Positions 1-12,485 of a stretch of 64,000 nucleotides of DNA are shown here, piece after piece (within the stretch, counting starts at the first letter, position 1; each line of letters opens with the position of its first letter). Position numbers and translations under genes: made by a program. The DNA is from Paramacrobiotus metropolitanus (Eukaryota > Tardigrada > Eutardigrada > Parachela > Macrobiotidae): contig NW_026570225.1 in the NCBI RefSeq assembly GCF_019649055.1, positions 2,356,001-2,420,000 on the forward strand. The letters are read 5' to 3'. The notes beneath the pieces are model-generated. The model saw only the letters and a program-made list of their open reading frames with translations. It made no database searches and was not told where the DNA came from.

Positions 1-548
1 GGCTGTTGCCCGGTGTTGGTTAGTACGCTGATGGTGATCAACTTACTGTACTTACTTATATCATTGCTTCCGGCTAGGCAGAATCTCTGTAGTCTGTATT
101 AGTGGTAGCAGCCTTGAAATATTGACCGCATAGCGCTGTGTAGTGAGGATTTGTGTGTGCAGTGAGATTGTTGTATTTCTGGATCACGTTTTCTCTCGAA
201 CGATTTGTGGAGGAATCCGCTGACGTTTTATATTTTTCAACACTCCAAGAGGTACCTTGTGGCATATTTGTATTTACGTAGTTATGATTAGTAAGTATAA
301 TAAAGAAGCTTGCAGCGATGTTTAAACGCAAACAAATTATCCAGTACTGAGTATAAGTATTATGAATTTTGCTAGTTTGGAATTCGCACACCAGTTTGTA
401 AAGGTTGTCTTAGGTTGATAACTAGTGGAACGTGTAGCGCTATGAACTGTAAAACGTATATCACGAAAACGAGTAAAAACGACAGCTTTCCTGTGGCTGT
501 CGCCGCATGATAATAATTTGATTTGTTACAGGAATAACTCTAGCAACA
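1..548. other. Upstream region of the PMP3-like gene
   Basis: No protein-coding exon is recognised here. The stretch is AT-rich. A pyrimidine-poor sequence ending in ttgttacag at about 522-530, shortly before the PMP3 start codon, could be the acceptor of a 5' UTR intron, but no donor is obvious. The promoter probably lies here or beyond the window edge. Confidence 0.4.
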
Positions 549-1329
549 ATGACCTTGAAAGAGATTCTTGTCGTCGTATTGGCCTTCTTCCTTCCACCCG
601 TGGCAGGTGAGTGTTGAAGCATGTTTTTAATATTTCCCATTATTGTATATCAATGTGGTTTTGCCTAGCATACGTCATTAAGCAAGGCGTTTCTAATTTC
701 AATTGTAATTGAGTTATCTTTAAATATTAAGGAAAATCATGAGTACATGATGATCAGCGTTATCACCTCGTTATTTCCCTTTCACTGCATACCGCGGTGT
801 TATTCTTCTACCTTATTAGTTTTAACTTATGCTGAATTAAAAACCAGAATAAATATCAGTACCAGTTGGTTTAAATTAAATTAACTTTTGCTTGTGTTGA
901 TAGTGGCCCTTCAGCAGGATGGCATTACCAAAGATTTCTGGATCAATTTGCTGCTGACGATTTTGGCCTTTATCCCGGGTGAGTTTATTTTACGGCGTTG
1001 ATAGGAGGAAGGGCTTTATGCGTGTACCTGGCTACTTGCCCGAGTTTTCTTCCATTGATCGTTTCGTCTGGTTGTGCGTTCCGTAACTTTCGTTAGTGCT
1101 TAAATATGTTACGTTGCATGGGGGTGGAAAATTTTAATGTCTAATGTGATTTTTTTTGCTTTTGAAGTGCTGTCCAGTTATTTAAAGGTATTATTTTGTG
1201 AACTGTGTCCTGACCTAGGAGTTATTCCGACAAAAACCTTGCGTATTGGCTGTGTGTTTGCGTCAGGGATGTGATTTTTTGATAGGTGTTATCCATGCCC
1301 TTTGGGTGGTTTGTAAGACAGCAGCCTGA
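549..1329 (+). CDS. PMP3/UPF0057 small membrane proteolipid, three exons
   Basis: Exons are 549-606, 904-978 and 1286-1329, giving 58 residues. The first two exons are too short to show up as a long reading frame, but the spliced product fits the plasma membrane proteolipid 3 family closely. It starts MTLKEILVVVLAFFLPPVAV, a first membrane segment with the family's LPP turn. NLLLTILAFIPGVIHALWV follows, with the family's NxLLTxxxxIPGxxHAxW signature in the second segment. All introns start GTGAGT or similar and end AG, and the codon phases (1 and 1) agree. In yeast and plants these peptides sit in the plasma membrane and affect membrane potential and cation or salt tolerance; a similar role here is inference. 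The family is widespread in plants, fungi and nematodes but patchy in animals. Confidence 0.93.
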
Positions 1330-3828
1330 TGCAGACTACGCCACTAGGGAGCATGACCACCAGTGCATATACTACCACGAAACCGGCGCACATGGCATTT
1401 CCGTCCACGTATTAATCGACTGCCATTGATTTCGAATTTTTCCTGTTCACTATTTTTGTATAAACGTTTTGCGTTTTTATAGATTTTTTATCGTGTTTAT
1501 GTTTTGTTTTCTGCTAATTTGTGGTAACAGCCGTTGGAAAGCAATGGAAGGTTCGAGCGTCGATCTGTTTCAAAAAGGTGTTTTTACGGAGTGAATAATT
1601 CAAGTGATGAAGTAATGCGCCTGAAGGAAATAAGGTGAAGGAACAGATATTCTGTAGCGGCTTGCGTTTGTCGGATCACGCTCATGGACAAATAAATATT
1701 ATATACTGTACTAACAAATTTTCATCTTAATTGTAATTCCATTTCAGAGGATAAGTAAAATTGAATTTTAACAAGATACAGTAAAAAGTAAGAAGACTAA
1801 AAACGCTCAAGATGAGAGAATGCCGTTTCCGGGCTCGGCTGCTCACTTGTAATACGCAATCAATAATCTAATAATTCACATTAAACGATTAATTAACTAA
1901 ATTAATTTTACAAGTTAGTTTAGATGCGAAAACTTCATCAGCAAAACCAAAACAGAATGTGGCTAACTGATCATGACCGCACTACAAAAAAAAATGGTCT
2001 GTTTGTTTATTGCAAACAGATTCCTAGTTATACTAAAATAAAAAATTAATAATACGTGGATTGTTATTATTAAATATGCGTTGTAAAAAGTAAAAACCGA
2101 ATCGGGATACGAATTACAATTTACTTAACAGCATTTATGGCGGTATCCATATGCCAAATGACCGCTGTTCATTCACTCATTCAACCAAACGGCACGCCAA
2201 AGAGACCGTATGGAATGTGTCCGGAGGTGGTTTTAAAACTCACGCACACTCTAAAAGGCTAGAAATCATAAAATTGGGAACCACGGAATGAATTTCGGTT
2301 TACAGATGTTGCAGGAAATTTGTGATAAAGCCCGAAACAGCTACTATTTTACGACGACTTATTTGAGCGCTTGCTTGTTTGCTCGTATAATCCCACCTTA
2401 GCTTGTGGACATATAATTCCTTCACGTAACGGTAAGTTGAAGTAGTCTTAGTAGTGTAATGGAAATGCGACTCTTCATAAAACAGTCGGGAGTGCGCTCT
2501 GTAAGTCTGCAACTGACTGGTGAGCTTTCTGAAATGACGTGGAACTTTATTACATCAAGCTGATTCAAGCATGATTTAATTTCCCGTTTTTGTGAGTTTA
2601 TTATTGGAATGTGTAAACAAGGTCTATACTCTTCAGAGTCCAGATAACGGCTCGCTATGGTTTTTTACCTTTTTTCCTGTATGATGGATTTGCAGTTTGC
2701 TCGTTTTTGGGGGTACAGTACCTGTGTGAGCTTATTGTTACTGTTAGGGGGTGGACTTGGGACCCTGCTGATTTGTTTCCAAGCAGATGAAAAATAAATT
2801 TTTTCTGCGTTGAAACAGCTGAGAGCCTGACACCACGGTATGCGTAATAATTTTTACCATTTTTGAATTTTTCGTAATTGAAGTATGTTCAAATGAAAAG
2901 AGATTGCACCGGCTTTCGAGGAGGCTAAAAATGTGCAGTCTTTTTTTTGTTTTCCGTTCTACCTTTATTCTCATTGTAAAACTGTTAAATACACGCTCAC
3001 AGCTGATGCAGAACGTATTTTAGTTAAGCACGGGATGTAGTGTTATTATTACAGAATAACACAATATAGTTCCATTTTATGAATTTTCAGTACATTATCT
3101 ACGTAGAACGGTAGAAGCGATATTACAAGTCAGTCGGAAACAGGAACTAATGTTTTCTTTAGAGTAGAAAGAAATACAGGACTGAAAAAGTGTCATGCAC
3201 ACATATGGAAGTACATACTAGTACATCAACTTCTTTGGGGTCAGACTCAGTAGTTCTACTTCTATCTAACTTGGTCTACATTTGAAATGAATGGATCATA
3301 ACACAGAATGAGAATTTAATATTATTATGGTAAGTGTTCAGTTGTACCAATCGCTTCCCTGTGTATGACTGACGATATATTCTGATTTCTTCATTATTTT
3401 AATGTTTTACATTGTGTTTTACCGAAAAATCCATATCGCTGGACGCTGGGTATGATATGTGGACTGCATGCGAAAGTTCCCAAATCTTATCTTGAAATGA
3501 TGCTTCCTTCGTTTCACAATTAGGCATTTGGTAAACGGGGAGTTACTTTAATCTAGATCAGATACTTTGTAATCGGTGTTTACATGTCCTAAAAGACTTG
3601 GCGGAACTGATATGCCATTGCTCACATGCAAGGGAAAACCTACAGCCAACAAAAGTTTCGCCGTAATTAGACCGAAGCAAACTAGGTTGTAACTGTCCGT
3701 CTGCTTAAGTACAGTAACTCTCTGTATGTTTTTCTGTATGGCCGTATGTTTAAGAATAAGCACTCGTAAACGGTAAATCGTAATTATGAATTTAAGTACA
3801 CTTTACAACTTTAAATGTTTTTTTGCAG
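1330..3828. other. Intergenic stretch between PMP3 and PI4K2 genes
   Basis: No coding exon is recognised on either strand. It holds the 3' UTR of the PMP3-like gene, AT-rich spacer, and probably the promoter and a 5' UTR intron of the PI4K2 gene. A clear acceptor (pyrimidine tract then ttttgcag) ends at 3828, so transcribed leader sequence of the kinase gene probably begins at 3829. Confidence 0.4.
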
Positions 3829-3861
3829 CTGTTGAGGCGACAATTTGCAGTCTTGGGATAA

Positions 3862-5412
<1,551 letters not shown>

Positions 5413-5923
5413 TGTTTGCATGGGAAACGTGGGTAAATTCGATGGGAGTTTGCGCTGTATGGCTCTTTTAATTTTATGGTGATTACCATTTTGTGACGCG
5501 TAATTGGGATTTGTAAGGGATTCGTTAGTGATTTGATGGAGCTTTTAATACAACTATTTATGAGTCTTTTTTTTTATTTTTACGTTATTGTGATTATTGT
5601 TTATGCGCATTTGCAAAGTCCGCGTTACTGCGGAACGTTTGTCTCATTTGTCTTGGGCATCACTGTTGGTGTTATTGTGCTTTAAAATGTAAGGTAGCCG
5701 TACATGGGCTTGTAGCCACCGGGAAGAAACGGACGACGGTAGTAAATTATCATTAATCAAAAAATCTGTTATCTTAATCGCTTGTTTCGTTATCGGAAAC
5801 TAACCGAAGAGCCATTCTGGAGTTCACTGCATTTTCGTAACTTTAATTCCTCTGGAAGAGTGAAGATGAGTTGGTTATGAACGTTTTTATGAGCTGGAGC
5901 GCTGCTAAGCCTGCGACTGAGAC
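5413..5923. other. PI4K2 3' flank
   Basis: This is the presumed 3' UTR of the kinase gene and spacer up to the fold-back element. No gene is seen. Confidence 0.4.
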
Positions 5924-6627
5924 TTAAGTGATTTGGCCCGGTACATGGTACCAAATTCGGACACATGCACGAAAACTTTAACTTTAGCGCACTCGCAAAC
6001 ACATTGTTGTTTTGTTTTATGAAATCATATAGCTACTCTAGATAATTTGTATACACAGGCGCGAAAACCGTTTGTGCGCGCAACATTCGGTTCAGGAGTT
6101 ATGGTTGTTCGAAAATTCAAAAAGTTTAAATGCATTCAGGTGTACCATAAGTCTCATTATGGACCGATCTCCTTTAAATTTTGCACATAAACGCACATAT
6201 CCATGGAGATCGTTTTGGTACTGAACCAGAGTTGCACCATTTTTTTCAAATTTTGAAATGAATTTCAAATATTTTATAATTCATTTTAAAATTTGAAAAA
6301 AAAGCTGGAACCGTGGTTCGGTACCAAAACGATATCCATGGATATGTTATGCAATAAAATTTAAAAGAACCTGTGCCCATAATGAACACAATACAAAACG
6401 TCATATGAACATATCTTTTAAGCGTACTTTCGCGCACTCCCAAACACATTTTTGTTTCGGTTTATGACGTTTTGTAGCCAGAAGATTTGTATACACTGGC
6501 GTGAAAGCCGCCAGCTTTTTTTTCAAATTTTAAAATGAATTATAAAATATTTGAAATATATTTGAAATATATTTGTTTTCGTGCATGTATACGAATTTGA
6601 TACCATGTACCGGGCCAATTCCCTTAA
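5924..6627. mobile_element. Fold-back MITE-like element flanked by TTAA
   Basis: A 696-base unit (5928-6623) sits between two TTAA tetranucleotides (5924-5927 and 6624-6627), as expected for a TTAA target duplication. Its ends are inverted repeats of about 49 bases with roughly 44 matches, centred on the palindromic GGCCCGGTACATGGTA. The interior folds on itself too: a stretch near 6170-6260 containing CATATCCATGG is repeated inverted near 6285-6360. A direct repeat (about 5985-6070 and 6430-6510, sharing TTTGTATACAC) is also present. There is no transposase frame, so it would be a non-autonomous element. Superfamily is uncertain: TTAA fits piggyBac-like insertion, but the ends are not typical. 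Confidence 0.72.
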
Positions 6628-6812
6628 GAGAGTTCATCATTTGCGGTCTGTTTTGCAAGCTGTTTCAACTTAACTAGAAAATTTGATAACCAAGACCAGA
6701 CCCTACAGTAAGGTTCGTTTGATCGGCAAAAAAATTATTAAGATCATCGCGAAGACGCTGCAGGAAAATAAAAAAATGGGGCGGTGGCAGCTGTACTGTA
6801 CTAACGCGTTGT

Positions 6813-7380
6813 AACGGTAGAGCCCCCAAACAGTATACTGTACTGCCGTATACGGCATACTGTACGGCACAACAGTACGTAACCGTAGTGAAAATTGGTA
6901 CTGTAACGAAAGTGCCGTACGTAACCGTAAGCCAAAAACACGGTTTTACAATGGGCTTGCTAGAGCCCCCAAACAGTACCAAATTTTCGTACTGCTACGT
7001 ACGGTCTCTGCTTGCGGCTCGTACGGTTACGGTACGGTTACGGCAAAAATTACCGAATTGACCGTACCGTATACCGTATACGGCAGTGCCGTATACGGCA
7101 ATCCCATTGTAAAACCGTGTTTTTAGCTTACGGTTACGTACGGCACTTTCGTTACAGTACCAATTTTCACTACGGTTACGTACTGTTGTTGATATGCCGG
7201 TATACGGCTTACAATACTATGGCTGAACTCTATACGTATACGGTACTGCCGTATACGGTATACCGTACTGTCAATCCAGTTACTTCTGCCGTAACCGTAC
7301 CGTAGCCGTACGAGGCGTAAGCGGAAACCGTACGTAGCCGTACAAAAATTTGTTACTGTTTGGGGGCTCTATGTAACGGT
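6813..7380. repeat. Compound TACGG-rich inverted repeat
   Basis: The segment is saturated with CCGTA/TACGG motifs. The end motif AGAGCCCCCAAACAGTA occurs at about 6820 and 6962 and inverted at about 7355-7371. Inner arms of 85 bases at 6871-6955 and 7103-7187 are inverted copies differing by about one base. Outer arms at about 6962-7055 and 7280-7371 are also inverted copies, more diverged. It could extrude as a large cruciform or be transcribed into a long hairpin. It is probably a non-autonomous DNA transposon with a second partial copy nested at its left end. The reading frames inside are repeat artefacts. Confidence 0.75.
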
Positions 7381-7680
7381 ACTGTTGTAACACGTTGTAA
7401 CTCGTACTCCCTTTCCCCCCTCAGATTGGCGGTCACTTGAATAAAAAACGGAAAACCACCGTTTGTGACTCATGAGTTTTGCTTTTTATGTTCTCAGTTG
7501 GATCGCTTCAGCTGCTCAGCAGCAAATACTGTCAGAAATAAAAATTTCAGTGTTTGTAATTTTGTTTACATTAGGAAATTCGTTAAAGTTTGAACTACCG
7601 AAACTGCGTGAGACTTCTGAGTGACTCTCATTGTTTTGTTACGTCGCGATTCAGAGAATTGACTGAGTTCGCTCAAAACA
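7381..7680. other. PI31 promoter and leader region
   Basis: A 300-base gap lies between the TACGG repeat and the PI31 start codon. No separate gene is seen. The promoter and 5' UTR of PI31 must lie here or inside the repeat. Confidence 0.4.
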
Positions 7681-9718
7681 ATGTCGAATCCAGCCAGATT
7701 CCAAGGTTTAGACGTGTTTTGGCAGCTGATCAAGCCCCAGATTCAGAACCGTCATGAAGCGAGCCTTGCGCTGGCCCACTGGCTACTCGTGGGAAGTGGT
7801 TACAAATGTCTCGGACACGAAACAGAGGTGAGATTTTTGTTAACTGCCGCTTATACTTAAAACTACCTCACCGTCAGATCAGTAAAATGAGTGGGAAATG
7901 ACAACATTATTGATGAAGTCTGTCACTGATAACAGCTTCCTGCGGACAAAGATCCGTCAAGAGCTGCAACGGAGCTGCTTCCAACGGACTGGAATGATCG
8001 ATCATCTGGGTTCTACTCGCTGCTTTACATCGGAAACAGTCAACCGTCGAAGATGATCCTGCTCAAACTTATCCCCGCTGCCAGCATTACAGATAACATC
8101 ATTCTCGGACAAATTCTGGTAAGACGAAAAATTCTCTCTGAATGACGTACTTTTATAAAATAAGAGTGCAGTTTATATTTTGCAGAATTTACAGTAGATC
8201 GTCGTAGTAATGTAACTAGTTACTGAAGCACACTTAATAATATTTGTATATGACAGTGAATTACAGTGGCACAACTTTAAATTATACGACAGCCTCGTAC
8301 TTGTACATATCAGTGTGAAAACCTGTGTAAGACTTGCAGATGCTCAACATTACTGTATGAAGTATGATACTTGAAGTGTCACGATATAGTATAAAATGCT
8401 GGAAATGCGGAGGTTCTCTAAATCGCGATAAAACACGGAGAAATTTTACTTCGCAATTTCTGATTATTTTCTCATAGGTGTCCGGTGGCGAGGAAGACGT
8501 GATCCCTTTTGAAGTGAATTCAGCCAGTGTTATTCCGGAGCAGTGGCAAGTCTACGCTTCACCCACGTAAGCTGACAGCTCAAAGCACGGCATATTTCAT
8601 CGTCAATAACATCCCACCCGCATTACGCGGTGTTGATGTTCTGTCCAATGTAGGTCGTTTCCTCAATTCAAAACCTTCGTGGATACCATTGATAAGGATG
8701 TGATCGACAAACTGCGATCCACGAAGCGCGGCGCGGGATCGGGCACAGGAGCGGCCATGCCGCAGCCAACTGGGGTAGGCTCAGCCGACCCCACCGCGGC
8801 CCGCTTCATCCCCGTCATCCCGGCGATGCCTGCGCCGGCTGTTCCCGACCCCTTTGCTCCGTTAGCACCACCACCCTTGTCGGAATTCATTCCGCCCCGG
8901 TGCGTTTCCTTTACTATTGTTAGCGGTGTATTCTTTTCATTTAGCGATCGCGCATGTTTGATGCTGAATCTTTCACTCAGCGTGGTGTTCTCATTTGCAG
9001 CAGTGGGATTCTGCCTGGTGGCCTAGGCAGTCGTGATTTGGATCCTTTCCACGGAACTGGGGGAAACATATTCGGGCCTCGTGATATCTATCCGTAAGTT
9101 GGTCTCGGCTTGTTGGAGCAACAGTCCCTGTCGTTCACTTTTTACCCGTTACCGGAATAGTCGTCCAATTAACGCAAAAGCAAGTCAAAGTTGTGCATTT
9201 CAGTGGCGGCCTTCCCGGTTCCGGCGTTGGTTTTCCTGGTCGACCATATCGATATGACCCTCCAGGACCCCCCGAGTTTATGCCGGCACATCCTTTCGGT
9301 GATCCTTTGGGAACAGGGTCTTTTCCGAATCCACCCGGCGTATTTGGAGTTGGCCCGCGGATCCGTGGTCCTCGTCCAATGCGACCTTTCGAGTAAGTTT
9401 TGTGGTAGTAAAATGGTTGTCACACATTGAGGGGATTTTGGTGTACTTATTCCAAAATTTTTGTCAGTTTAGCTGGGTGAATTGTTTTTTGTCCTGCATT
9501 CGCAATAATAAGTGCGAAGTATGGTGCTAGTGTAATCCTTGAGCTTTGTCAAATGCTTTCCCTGTGTGACTATATCGTATTATTATTTTACTATGGCTGT
9601 ACGAGTGTAATACTTACTCTTCTGTATGATACTGTTTGTAATTTTTTATAGACCGGATCCTGACCATATGCGCCCGCCACCTGGACCAGGCGATGATCCT
9701 GACAACATGTTCATGTAA
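7681..9718 (+). CDS. PSMF1: PI31 proteasome regulator (PSMF1), seven exons
   Basis: Exons are 7681-7827, 7936-8118, 8478-8566, 8654-8899, 9001-9093, 9204-9392 and 9652-9718, encoding 337 residues with all phases agreeing. PI31 binds the 20S proteasome and is an adaptor or modulator of proteasome assembly and transport. The N-terminal FP domain (about residues 10-160) contains ALAHWLLVGSGYKCLG and a YSLLYIGN strand. An Ala/Pro-rich linker follows. The C-terminal half is rich in Gly, Pro, Asp and Phe with the hallmark GSRDLDPF and DPLGTGSFPNP repeats. The end, DPDHMRPPPGPGDDPDNMFM, matches the family tail, but the usual hydrophobic-Tyr-X ending is Met-Phe-Met. Confidence 0.95.
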
Positions 9719-11023
9719 CTTTTTCATTCGGTGGATGCTGTTTGCAACGTACAGTACTGTTATAAGTAGAAGAAATTGCCAAGTAAAGTTTTATCCGATA
9801 TTGGATTGACGTTTATGTTGCCGCGTACGGTGTGTTTTCTCATTAATTTTGTAAGTATGTCTTGTACGAAATAACTATGCACATAGGTCTTTCGGTAATA
9901 TTTTATTTTTTTTACATGAATTACCGGCTTTGCTACCGTACTATCTATGTACATATGCCACGTAAATGATGAATAAAAGGTAAATGGAATATACTCTACT
10001 CTCTTTACCATGGTACTCGTACAGACTACAGCGCAAACAACAAAAACTGTGGTCGCTTTGTATGCTCAATCCCATTTTCTTGCACATTTCAAAACACCAA
10101 CCAGCAGATCCAAACAACCACGTTGAACAAAGAAACGGCATGCTTTGTTTCTTCTGTTTTTGCGAAGTCTTCAGTCACTGTTCACCAACATAAAAAACAC
10201 GGCCAAAAACATCTAATTAACCGACAAAAAAACACATAAACGGGTTCGTTTTTTTAGTTGATTTCCAAAAACTACACTTCTAAAAAATCGATCATCAATC
10301 AACGCAGCAGCACAAAAATATCACAACAATCGATGCACACCAAGGGCTCATCAAAAAAATCGCGTGAAAAAGGGAAAAGAGCGCCGGAAATTGGGCAGCC
10401 ACAAAGAAATAGCAACTCTCGTCAAAAAAGAAAGCCATTAAATTAAAGCAGAATAAGGAAACCCTTTTTCTCTACCGTCACTTACAAAGAATCCGTCCAT
10501 TTCCATCAGCTATGCCAATACTTAAGTACAATTTAACCGAAAAAAGACAGAATGCGCATAAGAAATGGTAAAGTTTCTGATGGGCCAAAGGTGCACACGC
10601 CTGGATCCGCAATGTTAATAAACGTCAGTTAATAGTTTAAAACTTCCTGCGGGGAGGTTGTTCAAGGTGGGGGGCCAAAAATGGGGGATTGAGACAACAT
10701 AACCAACTAATGCATTATCACCCAGTAAAAACAGCAACAGGACAATTCACGATCGCATGTCCTTCGCTTGAATAATCGTTAAAATATTATTATAAATTAC
10801 TTTTCTAGATAAAACGTCGAAAAAAACAACGCCGGGTTGCTTAGAAAATGCGAACGCTCATACAAGTCACAGACCCCCGGTTAGGGCTAAAAATTATAAG
10901 CCAGAAAAAAGAGGAGACGGATTTGTTCCACAGAGCAGAAGAGAGACGGTCAATATGTGTGGGTTGTGTGTGTGGATAGAAAACGTTCGTGACATCAGAA
11001 TACATTTGCAGCCAGCCATGCAG
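9719..11023. other. Convergent intergenic region between PI31 and PRL
   Basis: This holds the 3' UTRs of the two convergent genes. The part 10,200-10,450 is A-rich on the plus strand and gives a Lys/Ser-rich frame with no start codon, which is not supported as a gene. Nothing else is recognised. Confidence 0.4.
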
Positions 11024-12485
11024 TCACTGGACGCAACAATCATGCTTGCCATTCTTGCTAATCTTCAATCGGGACTTCGGACGGTACGAGTTCAGGTAGT
11101 CCAGTTGCTTAGCATTGATGGCACCACGCCGCTTACTGCAAAATGGTGCCCGTTCTTATTTACTTATATCATGGACAAGATGAAAATGTAAAATTAATTA
11201 ATGGAATAAAGTGGCACTTAATCAAAAACCTACGGTGCGCTTATTCGAAGCTATTTAGGCCTTAGAGGTCAGTTAGAATTCTATTCCGAGGTCCCACGTT
11301 TTGATATAACGTTTATGATGTAGATATAACTTTCAAACTGCATTAAAAATTGTACGTGGATGAACGAGGTACAGTTCGTTATAAAATGCTTCAAACACTA
11401 TACAGCACAATATTAATTTCCAGAACAAAACCAAAACCTTCACTCACTTGCGAATCAATTCAACAGCATCCTCACTGGGCATTCCGAGTTCAATCAAAGC
11501 AACAGCCACAAGAACTGGCGCTCTAAAAGAGACGTTATTCGTCAAATGAAAAATGCTGTACGTTGTAGACTTGCAGTACTTGCTTTGCACCCACAAAAAC
11601 GCTTTCTTACCTTCCCAAACCAGCAATACAATGCACAGCAACACATGCGTCGGGATTTTCACGGAAGCGCGTCTTCAACAAATCGAACCAACGGTTGAGA
11701 ATGTCCTCAACCGGATACGATCCATCGGGAAAGAACCAATCCTGCACACAATCAGACAAGTTTATTACAGTACCTCAGTCACACCAGCCGATCATGAAAA
11801 TGTAAGTCAAAACCGCTTATCCACGATGAAAATCTAACGGTTTAACGACAAGCACCAATTACAGCCAATAAAGTTAGGTCATTTTCACGGAAAAAAGGGA
11901 GCGCGCTCACTTACCCACACCTGAATCCCGGCCTCCTTTAGCTGCACCGTCTCATATGATGGCTCACACACACGCACCACATCAGTCACGCCGTGCTTCT
12001 TCAGCTCCTATGCAACCCGACACAAAATCAATAACAACACAGTCAGATGACTCAAAGTACCGGGAACGACTGCCAACTATACGCGCCAGAACTTTGCGCA
12101 CACAAATATCTATGCACGTCATCATCCCTTCCCTAATCAACCACATGACCATCCAGGTGACCGATTGATTTGTGGCCGACAAAAAGTCGTTACAAAGCGA
12201 TGCGTACAATTAACTGAGATCTTCCATCAGAAAAATCGTTGGCCTTGTCTCGCTAAAGCAGCCCGCCCTTTCCTTTTGTTACTCAGACAGCGCAATTTAC
12301 AATGAATGCTTATAATACCTATGAACTTGGAAAAATCATCAAGATTCCAATTCTTTAATGCCAAATCTAACAAGTGTTACCTGGAGGTATGTCTCCATTG
12401 TTGCATCCGATGGTCGATCCGTTATGAGAAAACGGAATCCCTTGGATGCGATTTCAGCTGGTGCCGGAGGTCGGAAGCGAGCCAT
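11024..12485 (-). CDS. PTP4A: PRL-type protein tyrosine phosphatase (PTP4A), five exons
   Basis: Exons in transcript order are 12485-12381, 12007-11915, 11741-11611, 11522-11448 and 11135-11024, encoding 171 residues (vertebrate PRLs have about 173). PRLs are small prenylated phosphatases of plasma and endosomal membranes that bind CNNM magnesium transporters. Landmarks fall at the same residue numbers as in human PRL: redox partner Cys49 in [10 protein letters not shown], general acid Asp72 in WFFPDG, and P-loop [12 protein letters not shown] with nucleophile Cys104 and Arg110. The last exon gives [20 protein letters not shown], a short basic stretch, and the CaaX box CCVQ for prenylation. 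Each intron is GT-AG and the phases agree. Confidence 0.96.

Noticed and set aside
7012-7305. Tyr/Arg/Val-rich 97-codon frame
   Set aside because: It is a direct translation of the TACGG repeat.
10258-10446. Lys/Ser-rich 62-codon frame
   Set aside because: It starts at TTG, is low in complexity, and lies in the 3' flank of two convergent genes.
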